30,032 bases of DNA from positions 579-30,610 of the forward strand of contig DCJQ01000019.1 of assembly GCA_002319965.1 (NCBI GenBank). The letters run 5' to 3'. This DNA is from Megasphaera sp. UBA1696 (GTDB taxonomy: Bacteria; Bacillota; Negativicutes; Veillonellales; Megasphaeraceae). This document shows positions 7,076 through 15,405 of the stretch, piece after piece. The notes under the pieces are model-generated. The model did no database searches and was not told the origin of the DNA. It worked only from the letters and a program-made list of their open reading frames with translations. The stretch's first letter is position 1. Each line of letters opens with the position of its first letter. Position numbers and translations under genes: made by a program.

Positions 7076-8101
7076 ATGAGAAAAAGAGTACTGACCCTGT
7101 GGGACGGCAAAGTAGTTCTGGCCTTGCTCATCCTTGCAGGCTGTATCATAACCGCCTTTAGCGCCTACCGCCAGATTTATGTGAAGATGCCAGATTACGC
7201 CGCCAAGCAGATTATCCGCTCCGTCCAGGACGGCGACGTCGAAACCTTCAGCCGCTATGTCGACCAAGAAGCCTTGACGGGTCAATTTTTTGATGCCCTT
7301 ATCCTGCATAAGACGGCCCGTGAAGATCAGTCCTTGGTCCTGAGCGTCATCCATTCTCCCCTGCGTTCGGCCTTCGTCTCCGCAGCCGATCTGTATATCA
7401 CCTGGACCCTGGCGGGAAACACCGATAACGAGCAGTACAATACCGTCGCCACCAGTCTCCGCAACACCTTGAAAAGCGCCGGCCTTTCCATTCCTATTTC
7501 GGGATGGCACCTCGATTCTGCCGACTGGAGCCATGACAACACAGTTACCTTTACCCTCTATAACGAGCAGCTCGACGCGACCGTCCCCTGCACGGTCACC
7601 ATGGAAAAGACGCCGGACGATACGTGGCGAATCACGGGCCTTGCCGATGCCAAGGGCTTTATCAGTGACCTGCAAGCCGTCATGAACCATGAACTCGACG
7701 CCTATAATAGACCGGTCCGGCAAAAAATCGACGCCCTATTGACCCTTCAAAATGTATCGGCCAAACTCGTATCCGACCAGGACAAAACCTTTCTCCGCCT
7801 GAGTTATACCCCGGTTTTTCATCAGGACCGCGAACAGATGGCTGCCATCAAAGCCGTCTATACCCTGCGCCGCAAGAGCGATAACGCCGTCCTCTATACG
7901 TCGCCCCTGCGACTGTCAACGTCGGCTGAAAGGAGCACCTATGAAAGTCAGTTTCTCCTCAATCCCTTGATTCCCTCCCAGTATGCCCTCATCAGTTCCG
8001 CCAATATCGACGATACGACGAGCACCCTGGAAGTCACGGCCATCACCCTCAAAGACGGGACGGAGCTGGCCATAGAAAATGACTTGCCGCAAAGCTACTG
8101 A
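7076..8101 (+). CDS. Membrane-anchored protein of unknown function
   Basis: A 341-residue protein with one N-terminal transmembrane segment (about residues 14-31, V-V-L-A-L-L-I-L-A-G-C-I-I-T-A-F) after a basic start, so the bulk is probably outside the cytoplasmic membrane. Residues 40-70 (A-K-Q-I-I-R-S-V-Q-D-G-D-V-E-T-F-S-R-Y-V-D) faintly resemble the repeated start of DUF2939/DUF4878-type NTF2-like proteins. A cysteine in the membrane segment is not followed by a good lipobox, so a lipoprotein is unlikely. The ribosome site is AAAGGA. It stands alone between a divergent gene and a terminator. Function not recognised. Confidence 0.8.
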   Translation: MRKRVLTLWDGKVVLALLILAGCIITAFSAYRQIYVKMPDYAAKQIIRSVQDGDVETFSRYVDQEALTGQFFDALILHKTAREDQSLVLSVIHSPLRSAFVSAADLYITWTLAGNTDNEQYNTVATSLRNTLKSAGLSIPISGWHLDSADWSHDNTVTFTLYNEQLDATVPCTVTMEKTPDDTWRITGLADAKGFISDLQAVMNHELDAYNRPVRQKIDALLTLQNVSAKLVSDQDKTFLRLSYTPVFHQDREQMAAIKAVYTLRRKSDNAVLYTSPLRLSTSAERSTYESQFLLNPLIPSQYALISSANIDDTTSTLEVTAITLKDGTELAIENDLPQSY

Positions 8102-8120
8102 ATGACAGCCTATATACAAA

Positions 8121-8168
8121 AAAATCGCCCGCCGTGGAAGAAAAAGCTTCCATCGGTCGGGCGATTTT
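8121..8168. terminator. Bidirectional terminator between convergent genes
   Basis: The arms AAAATCGCCCG and CGGGCGATTTT pair perfectly, with an additional inner stem (GGAAG with CTTCC). The A and T runs on both sides serve the plus-strand membrane-protein gene and the minus-strand rseC-like gene. Confidence 0.8.
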
Positions 8169-8178
8169 CAGTATGACC

Positions 8179-8595
8179 TTAATAGCAGATTTCAATAATT
8201 TTCGGTTTAGACGATTCTTCTTTTGACAGCGAGCGGTCAAAGAGTTTTACGCCGACAGCGCCGATCATGAAACCGATGACACCGCCGATAACAGCCGTCT
8301 GAACGGTATCAAAGCCTTGGGACAAGGCCAGGAAATGGCCGGCAAAAGCACCGGCAGCACAGACGAGCAGCGGCATGACAAAACAGATAAAAGCACCGAT
8401 GACGATATTGACATCGCGGAATTCAAAGCGAACGTGCTGCCCTACTTTGACGCCTAACGGGTCGACAGCTGTAACGACGATGTTGTCAGCTCCGTCACAG
8501 GCGCCGCAGGCGATGCAGTCGGAATGGCGGCCAACTTTGATTTCAGCGCTGCCAGCTTCTTTTATAGCGATAATGGTCCCTTCTTCAATCTTCAT
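8179..8595 (-). CDS. RseC/MucC-family SoxR-reducing-type membrane protein
   Basis: A 138-residue protein of the RseC family. Its N-terminal cytoplasmic part carries a cysteine cluster C-I-A-C-G-A-C near residues 27-33, typical of the family's small iron-sulfur or redox site. Two transmembrane helices follow (about residues 63-87 and 98-118) and a short charged tail. RseC proteins in proteobacteria modulate sigma-E signalling or SoxR reduction with Rsx/Rnf-type complexes. In Firmicutes the partner is unclear, and no Rnf gene is visible here. It is a single gene with its own strong promoter. Confidence 0.85.
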   Translation of the reverse strand: MKIEEGTIIAIKEAGSAEIKVGRHSDCIACGACDGADNIVVTAVDPLGVKVGQHVRFEFRDVNIVIGAFICFVMPLLVCAAGAFAGHFLALSQGFDTVQTAVIGGVIGFMIGAVGVKLFDRSLSKEESSKPKIIEICY

Positions 8596-8618
8596 AAAAT
8601 CCCCTTCTTTCTGCCCTT

Positions 8619-8647
8619 ATTATAGCATGGGTTATTTTTTCAATCAA
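8619..8647 (-). promoter_or_regulatory. Promoter of the RseC-family gene
   Basis: TTGATT (8647-8642), 17 bases and TATAAT (8624-8619) on the minus strand, with a TG extension before the -10. It lies 24 bases before the ATG. Confidence 0.75.
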
Positions 8648-8685
8648 TACTATTTTCGTGTACATTAAATAGAAAATAGGAATAC

Positions 8686-8724
8686 AAAAAAAGACTGCCA
8701 ACCTCCTAACGAGAAGGTCAGCAG
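8686..8724 (-). terminator. Terminator of galU
   Basis: On the minus strand CTGCTGACCT pairs with AGGTTGGCAG (two G-U pairs), followed by seven U residues. It lies just after the galU stop. Confidence 0.75.
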
Positions 8725-8733
8725 CCGTTTGGA

Positions 8734-9609
8734 TCAATGATTTTCTGCCGTTTCTAAGAGGAATTTCCGGAAGGGTTCTGCTAAATCAGGCCGGCGAAGG
8801 GCATATTCGACATTGGCCTTCAAAAAGCCCAATTTATCGCCCACATCGTAGCGCTTTCCTTCAAAGCAGTAGGCATAGACGGCCTTCTGGCAGGCCAAGG
8901 TCTGCAAGGCATCGGTGAGCTGGATTTCTCCGCCCTTCCCGGGCTTCGTATCCTGGAGGATGTCGAAAATATCCGGCGTTACGATGTAGCGACCTAAGAC
9001 AGCCGTCCGGCTCGGTGCTTCTTCCACGGCCGGTTTTTCAATGACCTGCTGAACTTTCAGCACCGGTTTTCCCTCGACGGGAATCCCTTGGACGATGCCG
9101 TAGGACGAAACCTTTTGCAGAGGAACTTCCTGGCATCCCAAAATCGTCGAATCGAGTTCGTTGTAAAGATCGATCATCTGCCGCAAGGCCGGATTGGTAT
9201 CGTTATAGACGACATCATCGCCGAGAAGGATGGCAAAGGGTTCATCGGCAATAAAAGATTGGGCACAGCGAATGGCATCGCCTAATCCGCGCATATGTTT
9301 CTGCCGAATATAGTGGATGTTGATTTCCGAAATACTGCGCACCATGTTGAGCAGTTTCGTTTTTCGACCTTCTTCGAGGTGCATTTCCAAGCCCGGATTG
9401 GTATCGAAGTGGTCTTCAATGGCCCTTTTGGCATGGCCGCTGATAATGAGGATTTCTTCAATACCGCTCTGCAGGGCTTCTTCCACGATGTACTGAATCG
9501 TCGGTTTATCGACGATAGGCAGCATTTCTTTTGGCGTCGCCTTCGTGGCCGGCAAGAAACGGGTACCAAAACCGGCGGCGGGGATGACGGCTTTACGAAT
9601 CTTTTTCAC
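8734..9609 (-). CDS. galU: UTP-glucose-1-phosphate uridylyltransferase
   Basis: A 291-residue GalU, the normal length. It makes UDP-glucose from UTP and glucose 1-phosphate for envelope polysaccharides. The nucleotide-binding signature A-A-G-F-G-T-R-F-L-P-A-T-K-A-T-P-K-E-M-L-P is complete at residues 11-31. Later family segments are G-D-D-V-V at about residue 129 and E-K-P around residue 190. The start codon is GTG: AAGGAG lies 7 bases upstream and forms part of TAAGGAG, where TAA is the stop codon of the preceding gene. Translation of the two is therefore probably coupled. Confidence 0.96.
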   Translation of the reverse strand: MKKIRKAVIPAAGFGTRFLPATKATPKEMLPIVDKPTIQYIVEEALQSGIEEILIISGHAKRAIEDHFDTNPGLEMHLEEGRKTKLLNMVRSISEINIHYIRQKHMRGLGDAIRCAQSFIADEPFAILLGDDVVYNDTNPALRQMIDLYNELDSTILGCQEVPLQKVSSYGIVQGIPVEGKPVLKVQQVIEKPAVEEAPSRTAVLGRYIVTPDIFDILQDTKPGKGGEIQLTDALQTLACQKAVYAYCFEGKRYDVGDKLGFLKANVEYALRRPDLAEPFRKFLLETAENH

Positions 9610-9620
9610 GCTAAAACTCC

Positions 9621-11795
9621 TTATTCAAACCAACGAGACAAGTCAAATTCTTCGCCAATGATTTCTTTGACGAATCCTTGGGCCAAGTAGAGGCCTAACA
9701 GGGACAAGGTCGATACGCGCAGAAGCGAGCTGTCCCAAATATCACCGAGATCAGCCAGGACCGGCGAAATGTCTTCCATGATATCCAAGGCTTCTTCGCC
9801 GCTGAAATTAGCCGGGCGCTTTTTAGCCAGGCGCAGGATATGATCCTGGATGTTCCTGTCGGTGAGGCCGGTCATGCGGAAAAACCGCTTGGCCATACTT
9901 TCATCGACCATAGCCAGTTTGACTAAGGGCGAATTAAAGGACTGAACGATGAACTCGTCGGAAAGGCGCATGCCCTTTAAGGCCTTGCGCAGTTCTTCTT
10001 CCGTAAAACCGCGGTAGCGGAACAGGAGCGGATAGGAATCGGACAGGATTTCTGCAAAGTGAGTTTCCTTCACTTCAAAGGCCGTGCAGTGCAGGTAGTC
10101 GAGTTGCTGATAATACGGCCGTTCCGTCGGGAATCCTTCCAAGAAGGGATAAATATACTTATCAATGTACTGGCAGAACGAATCTTTGTCGACATTGTGA
10201 GAGTTACGCGAATACAGGAACAATAAGAGAATCGCCAAAATTTGGTAATGGCTCTGAGACAGGTAGGGCATGACCTTCAGGGCATCGATGGCAACCAGGT
10301 GGCGCGTCGAAATGGGCGAACCGTTAATGATGTCGTAAAAAGCCTGAAGGGCAATGGTGGCTACATAGTCATCGGGGTGAGCGGCATAGGCCTTTTGGAC
10401 GTTTTGCAAAGCTTCTTGAGCGATGAGGGGCGCCATGGCCTGCTGCCGTTCGGCATCGGTTTTGCAGCCGATTTGGTCAAAGGCAGCGGACGTAATGTAT
10501 TCAGTCTGTTGCTGAAGTTCCGGCGATACGACGCCGTATTGGCGCAAAAAGTGGGATACACACTGGCGGACGACGGGCGATTCGACGGTGCTGTCCTGTT
10601 CCCAAAGGGACGGACGATGCAAGTCACTGGAAGCCGGCGGCGTCCGCAGATCAAGGCCTGACGAGCCCGATTCCCACGATGCCTGGGCCGGCTTGACGAC
10701 CGGCGTTGCCTTTTCCTGGGACTTGTGAGCCCGTACCGGCGGCATGACCATCGTTTCATCAGGACTGCTTTTCTTGGCTGTCGTCGCTGCATCAATATGA
10801 ATGGGTTCCATGCGCTGGGTCTTTTCCAGTTGGGAAGCAACGGCTTTCATGCCTTCGCTGACGACGGCTCCTTCTTTAGCCGGCATCTTCAAATCCGGGC
10901 TGCGGAGAACCTGCGTTGCCTCAGAAACACCGTCGGCCTCGGGAACCGCCGTATTGGCTGAGGTCGCTTTTTCTTGAGGCCGTGCCGGTACCACCTTCAC
11001 ATCGACCTTCGGTTCAGCCTTAGCTTCGATTGGTGCACCGTCGGCTGCGGCGCGGGTCTTTTCTGCCAAATCGGCGGAAACGACGGCGGCCATATCGGCC
11101 AAAGGCGGCTTTTCATCTTTCGTATCGGACAAATCTTCCGACCACTGACGACGGCCATTACCATCGTCTTCAGCTTCGGCTACGGCAGCGGCACGGCGAG
11201 CCTGTTCGCGGCGTTCCCGATGGCGAGCAAGCTGCTGTTCCTGTTCTTCTCGTTCTTTTTCTTCCTGACGCTGACGAGCCAGTTTTGCTTCTTCTTCCCG
11301 AGCCTTATAGGCTGCCGCTTCTTCCTTGTCCACCTTTTCCATGGCTTCCAGGATTTCATCGCGCGACAAGACCTGCGTCGCATCGACGCTGTCGGCATTG
11401 GGACCTCTCCGTACGGGCACAGAGGCTTCTCGATAGACGATTTTTCCATTGTGGCGGACCGCTTCGCCCTTCGTCGTAACGAAAGCCGTTTCTTCCGGGT
11501 GTTCCCGCCGTTCCCCAAGGGTCATTTTCGGGACCTGGGGCAAGGGTTCTGTATCTTCTTCGACTGCCACGTTCGGCAGTTGTCTGGCATGTTTAACTGT
11601 TGCCGGCCGGCGGTGCTGGACCTTCCGCGGCTGTGGTCCGCCGTCGTAGCGTGTCCGCGTCTTCGTCTTCCCGTTCTGCTTCTCCGTTTGGGGACTACTC
11701 TCGGATTTTTCCCCACTGGAATACAAAATATAACAAATTACAAAAAAGACGATTGCGATACCCGCTATAATAGCGTACGGCAAAAAGTTTGTCAT
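9621..11795 (-). CDS. Large membrane-anchored protein of unknown function, coupled to galU
   Basis: A 724-residue protein that was not recognised. Residues 5-27 are one transmembrane helix (Y-A-I-I-A-G-I-A-I-V-F-F-V-I-C-Y). A long disordered, charged region follows to about 400, with a Glu/Arg-rich coiled coil near 150-200 (R-Q-E-E-K-E-R-E-E-Q-E-Q-Q) and repeated T-Q-V-L-(S/R) patches at about 139 and 297. The C-terminal 310 residues are predicted mostly helical and compact. The short N-terminus before the helix suggests that the body is cytoplasmic. Its TAA overlaps the ribosome site of galU. A cytoplasmic scaffold for envelope synthesis is possible but speculative. Confidence 0.85.
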   Translation of the reverse strand: MTNFLPYAIIAGIAIVFFVICYILYSSGEKSESSPQTEKQNGKTKTRTRYDGGPQPRKVQHRRPATVKHARQLPNVAVEEDTEPLPQVPKMTLGERREHPEETAFVTTKGEAVRHNGKIVYREASVPVRRGPNADSVDATQVLSRDEILEAMEKVDKEEAAAYKAREEEAKLARQRQEEKEREEQEQQLARHRERREQARRAAAVAEAEDDGNGRRQWSEDLSDTKDEKPPLADMAAVVSADLAEKTRAAADGAPIEAKAEPKVDVKVVPARPQEKATSANTAVPEADGVSEATQVLRSPDLKMPAKEGAVVSEGMKAVASQLEKTQRMEPIHIDAATTAKKSSPDETMVMPPVRAHKSQEKATPVVKPAQASWESGSSGLDLRTPPASSDLHRPSLWEQDSTVESPVVRQCVSHFLRQYGVVSPELQQQTEYITSAAFDQIGCKTDAERQQAMAPLIAQEALQNVQKAYAAHPDDYVATIALQAFYDIINGSPISTRHLVAIDALKVMPYLSQSHYQILAILLLFLYSRNSHNVDKDSFCQYIDKYIYPFLEGFPTERPYYQQLDYLHCTAFEVKETHFAEILSDSYPLLFRYRGFTEEELRKALKGMRLSDEFIVQSFNSPLVKLAMVDESMAKRFFRMTGLTDRNIQDHILRLAKKRPANFSGEEALDIMEDISPVLADLGDIWDSSLLRVSTLSLLGLYLAQGFVKEIIGEEFDLSRWFE

Positions 11796-11832
11796 GTCAT
11801 CCTCTCCTCTATTTCATCAAACTTCTGTACCC

Positions 11833-11841
11833 ATTGTAGCA
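11833..11841 (-). promoter_or_regulatory. Promoter of the 724-residue gene and galU
   Basis: TGCTACAAT on the minus strand gives a near-consensus extended -10 about 40 bases before the ATG. AGAGGAGAGG is the ribosome site. No clear -35 is seen. Confidence 0.5.
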
Positions 11842-11965
11842 TAAGATGCCTGCCTGAGCTACTATATATTGACCTTTAATTCAAAACATTGCATAAATAG
11901 ACAATAAAATTTTTCTTGGTTTTCACCGACGCCGAAAAAGGCTGCAAAAGGGCTAAAACGAAAGA

Positions 11966-12000
11966 AAATAAAAACGGCACTGCCTCATAGACAGCGCCGT
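11966..12000 (-). terminator. Terminator of the SLH gene pair
   Basis: ACGGCGCTG pairs with CAGTGCCGT across a 9-base loop, followed by a T-rich run on the minus strand. It lies about 40 bases after the stop of the second SLH gene. Confidence 0.8.
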
Positions 12001-12040
12001 CAGATGCCATCCATCAGCACCTTCGATACTGTTGAAATCT

Positions 12041-13240
12041 TTAGTTCATAGCGTCGTTCTGGACCGATGTCACTGCTGATGAGGTCGTATCGTCAAGGGC
12101 GGCTGCATACAGTCTCCGATTCACGGTCTGTCCGGACGGTTCAGCCTTCGTCGTTTCATTCGAAGTATCGACGCCGGGAACCTGGACGACAGAGGCTTGT
12201 CCGGCAGGGACCATCGTTTCTAAGCGAACCCGGCCGGCACCGACGCGGCTGGAAAGTTCAGCCAGCGTGTCCTTACTTACAGGATGACGAACGGTAACGA
12301 CGATTTGTTCATGGACGTAGTCCGGTACTGCACCGACGTAGTTTTGGACGCCTTCCTTATCGACGATGGTGTGAATGGCCCGGTTCATGAGCTGGCTGTA
12401 ATCGGAGTGGCTCAAGGAAACGCGGCGGATTTGAACGGCTTCAGGCTTCGACACATCGTCGGCAATCCGTTTCGTTAAGTACTTGCTCGGGCTTCCCTTG
12501 ATGCCGAGAACTAAGACATCGTTATCCCAGTACATCGTCCCTCTTTGGAAATAAGCCAGTACCGAACCGTATTCGGCATTGATAGCTTTCATCACCTGGG
12601 TTTCAATCTGCACGTGAGACGTATAGTCGCCGTCAGAGTGCATGAACCGATAAAATACCTGTGCCGCATCGGCTCGGGTCATCCCTTCTTTGGGTCGGAA
12701 ATAGCCGTCGGCCGGCACCATGATATTCTTGCTGTGGAGGACCGCAACAGCCTGGGCATAGGCCGGCGAAACCTGCGCTTCATCGGCGTACGGCGTCACT
12801 TCCTGATCCGGATCGGCCATGCGGCTATACTGCAGGTAGCGGTAAATGACGTCGGCAAACTCTTCACGGCTTACGGGCGATTCAGGCTGGAAGTTCCCGT
12901 CCTGGTAGCCTTCCAAAATTCCTTTGGCGGCTACGGCATTCATGGCATCGCCGGCCGTCCCTTGGGGGACGTCCTTTAAGGTCGCCGCTTCCGGCGAAAC
13001 CAAGGGGATGTTTCCGGCAACATTATACAAGAGCTGAGCTAATTCACCACGGGTCAGGACCCGATTGGGCTCAAAAGAGTTTCCCGTAATAAACGTCAGG
13101 TTCTGCGTATCGTACAAATAGTCGACGGCTTGACGGTCGGCCATACTCCCCAAATCGGTGTACGGAGCATCGGCAAAAGCCGGGCTTGCCGAAAGGAGCA
13201 TCGCAGCTGCCAAGAAGGCAGCGATTTTCTTTCCTACCAT
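12041..13240 (-). CDS. SLH-domain envelope protein, second of a tandem pair
   Basis: A 399-residue exported protein. Residues 1-24 are a signal peptide ending S-P-A-F-A-D-A. Three SLH domains cover about residues 28-200, each ending in the family signature: T-R-G-E-L-A-Q, S-R-E-E-F-A-D and T-R-A-D-A-A-Q. From about 215 comes a second domain (Y-G-S-V-L-A-Y-F-Q-R-G-T-M-Y-W) shared with the neighbouring gene, then a Thr/Ser-rich tail. In Negativicutes, SLH domains bind polyamine-modified peptidoglycan and tether the outer membrane; most known examples carry a beta-barrel, which is absent here. It starts 15 bases after the upstream SLH gene with AGGAGG between. Confidence 0.9.
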   Translation of the reverse strand: MVGKKIAAFLAAAMLLSASPAFADAPYTDLGSMADRQAVDYLYDTQNLTFITGNSFEPNRVLTRGELAQLLYNVAGNIPLVSPEAATLKDVPQGTAGDAMNAVAAKGILEGYQDGNFQPESPVSREEFADVIYRYLQYSRMADPDQEVTPYADEAQVSPAYAQAVAVLHSKNIMVPADGYFRPKEGMTRADAAQVFYRFMHSDGDYTSHVQIETQVMKAINAEYGSVLAYFQRGTMYWDNDVLVLGIKGSPSKYLTKRIADDVSKPEAVQIRRVSLSHSDYSQLMNRAIHTIVDKEGVQNYVGAVPDYVHEQIVVTVRHPVSKDTLAELSSRVGAGRVRLETMVPAGQASVVQVPGVDTSNETTKAEPSGQTVNRRLYAAALDDTTSSAVTSVQNDAMN

Positions 13241-13255
13241 GAGAGACCTCCTAGC

Positions 13256-14284
13256 TTACTGAATGACGATACGAAGGGCACTCCCCAGCGCTTTATTGAG
13301 GTTGTTCTGCGTTTCTTTCGAAATGGACGGAACAGTGAGGATAACTTTTTCATTGAGGTAATCCGGTGCCGTCGTGACTGCCGCATCGGTCGATTCCGTC
13401 GCCTTATAAATCTTTTCGGCCTGAGCCATCAGGTTCTTATAGTCGTTGTAGCTGTACGTCGACTTCTGGACATAGACCGATTCAGCCGGAATATCCTTGT
13501 CATCGGCAATGGCATCGGCTAATTTCTGGCGGTTCTTGGCGTCTTTTACACCGATGTGGAGTTTGTCTCCCTGCCAGTACATAATGCCGTCATTGGCAAA
13601 AGATTTGACCGAACCGTAGACATCCTTAATGTCTTTGAAGGCCTTGGCTTCCAAGCCGTCCTGGCTCTGGTTGGTCACTTTGACGCCGGTCATGATGCGG
13701 TACAAGACGTTGACGGCTTCACCGCGGGTGACGTACTGTTTCGGGTTGAACATGTTGTAGTTGCCGCCCTTCATATAGCCGGCAGCGGCCAAGGCATGGA
13801 CGGCCTGGCGAGCCCACGTCGAAATCTTGGCTTCATCGGCAAAAGGAGCCGCGCCTTCAACGGTGGTCATGCCCTGATAAGTCATATAGTTATAGGCAAT
13901 GACGGCAAATTCTTCACGGGTGATCCGCTGCTGCGGCTTAAAGGTGCCGTTGCTGTAGCCGTTCATGATCTGTTTGTCGACGAGGGATGCAATGGCCCGT
14001 TCGGACCAGCGGCCTTTGACGTCGCTGAATTTCGTCGTCTTGACCGTCGATTCCTTGCCGATCATATTGTCGATGACAGAGGCGGCTTCTTCACGGGTAA
14101 TATCGTCGTTCGGACGGAACTGACCGTTGGTGGCGCTGACATAATGGTTGTCATAAAAATACTGGATCGCATCTTTACCCCAATAATTACGGATGTCGGT
14201 AATACCGGTGCCGGCAGCAAAAGCCGACGTGCTGAGAGCTGCGGTCAAGGCCGTCAGTACTACTAATTTTTTGTACTTTTTCAT
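13256..14284 (-). CDS. SLH-domain envelope protein, first of a tandem pair
   Basis: A 342-residue paralog of the following gene. The signal peptide spans residues 1-23 (L-S-T-S-A-F-A-A). Three SLH domains follow to about residue 200, with signatures T-R-E-E-A-A-S, T-R-E-E-F-A-V and T-R-G-E-A-V-N. The C-terminal domain has Y-G-S-V-K-S-F-A-N-D-G-I-M-Y-W-Q-G-D and ends in a basic-hydrophobic strand. It has no beta-barrel and no sorting signal, so attachment must rest on the SLH part. Likely site: periplasmic face of the peptidoglycan. The role of the C-terminal domain is unknown. Confidence 0.9.
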   Translation of the reverse strand: MKKYKKLVVLTALTAALSTSAFAAGTGITDIRNYWGKDAIQYFYDNHYVSATNGQFRPNDDITREEAASVIDNMIGKESTVKTTKFSDVKGRWSERAIASLVDKQIMNGYSNGTFKPQQRITREEFAVIAYNYMTYQGMTTVEGAAPFADEAKISTWARQAVHALAAAGYMKGGNYNMFNPKQYVTRGEAVNVLYRIMTGVKVTNQSQDGLEAKAFKDIKDVYGSVKSFANDGIMYWQGDKLHIGVKDAKNRQKLADAIADDKDIPAESVYVQKSTYSYNDYKNLMAQAEKIYKATESTDAAVTTAPDYLNEKVILTVPSISKETQNNLNKALGSALRIVIQ

Positions 14285-14408
14285 GATTCATTCGCTCCTA
14301 TCTATATTGTCGTAAGGGCTACATCGATAACATGGCTGTAGTTTATATATCTTATTTATTTTATCACACCCGGCCTTATTAGGGAAGGAGAAGGGCCCTT
14401 CGTTCCTG

Positions 14409-15386
14409 TCAATAGGCGTCAAAGAAAGCCTGTATTTCAGAAAGGTCCTTCGTCCGGCAGAGGGCCAGCTGCAAGAGGATCTTGGCCTTCTGCGGCGTCA
14501 GGGAATCAGCCGTAACCGTACCTTCGTAGGAAGGGACCGGTGTGACCAGGCCCCCCAGGGACCGGGCAGCCCGGACGACGACGAGCCCCTCTTCCATCAA
14601 GGGCTTCAGAGCCGTCCACACCGGAGCCGGCATCTTGCCGTGGCCGAGACCGGCCATGACCAGTCCTTCTTTCCCCCGAGCCATCTGCACGACGTCATCG
14701 GCACGGAGACCGACACAGGCATAGACGACGGCAACGGCCGGAAGTGTCAAGGGCGAAACCAGATCCGATGAAAAGGTGTGCTTTCGCAGCGTTTTTTGAT
14801 AAAGGCGGACCCGACCGTCCTGCATATAGCCCAAACAGCCCAACTGACGGGCCTTAAAGGTATCGACGTGGGTCGTATCCGTCTTTTCGACGAAGCGGGC
14901 GCTGTGGATGACGCTGTTCATGACGATGACGACGCCGCAGTCTCCCAGAGCTTCGTCGGCTGCGGCCTGAACGGCTTCGAGAAGATTCAAAGGACCGTCG
15001 GCACTGATGGCCGTCGCCGGCCGCATGGATCCGGTAAGGACGACGGGCTTGCGAGTGTGGACCGTAAGATTGAGATAATAAGCCGTTTCCTCCATCGTGT
15101 CTGTCCCATGGGTGATGACGATGCCGTCGACGTCATCCCGATCGGCCACTTCCTGCACGCGGGAAGACAAGGCCTGCCACAGGGCCTCAGTCATGTCCGA
15201 GCTGTCAATATTGACGAACTGTTCGCCCTTTACCTCGGCATAGTCGCTTAAAGCCGGCACGGCATCCAACAGTTCTCCAATCGAAGTCTTGCCGGCTTCA
15301 TATCCGGTCAGGTCATCGGCGGACGCGGCTTTTCCGGCAATCGTACCGCCGCAAGCCAAGACGTAAATCTTTCTTTTTCCCATCAT
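14409..15386 (-). CDS. L-asparaginase (no signal peptide)
   Basis: A 325-residue asparaginase of the bacterial Ntn-independent family, hydrolysing asparagine to aspartate and ammonia. The two active-site threonine motifs are intact: A-C-G-G-T-I-A-G near residue 14 and T-H-G-T-D-T-M-E-E-T-A near residue 92. V-L-T-G-S-M-R-P is also typical. The first of two adjacent ATG codons (15386) follows AGAGGAGG; the open frame extends 41 codons further but without a ribosome site. No signal peptide is seen, so the enzyme should be cytoplasmic although its motifs resemble the type II branch. It lies 19 bases after the metallophosphoesterase gene. Confidence 0.93.
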   Translation of the reverse strand: MMGKRKIYVLACGGTIAGKAASADDLTGYEAGKTSIGELLDAVPALSDYAEVKGEQFVNIDSSDMTEALWQALSSRVQEVADRDDVDGIVITHGTDTMEETAYYLNLTVHTRKPVVLTGSMRPATAISADGPLNLLEAVQAAADEALGDCGVVIVMNSVIHSARFVEKTDTTHVDTFKARQLGCLGYMQDGRVRLYQKTLRKHTFSSDLVSPLTLPAVAVVYACVGLRADDVVQMARGKEGLVMAGLGHGKMPAPVWTALKPLMEEGLVVVRAARSLGGLVTPVPSYEGTVTADSLTPQKAKILLQLALCRTKDLSEIQAFFDAY

Positions 15387-15405
15387 CGTTCCTCCTCTGA
15401 GGTGA

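Noticed and set aside
6950..7723. A 257-codon minus-strand frame opposite the 341-residue membrane protein
   Set aside because: The plus-strand frame has a promoter, ribosome site, membrane segment and terminator; the minus frame has none of these.
10974..11879. A 301-codon plus-strand open frame opposite the 724-residue gene
   Set aside because: It has a low-complexity Phe-rich translation, no ribosome site, and lies antisense to a gene with coherent domain structure; such shadows are expected in GC-rich coding DNA.
14285..14408. Palindrome GAAGGGCCCTTC (14390-14401) as terminator of asparaginase
   Set aside because: The stem is short, has no real loop and no U-run follows on the minus strand, so it is not listed as a terminator.
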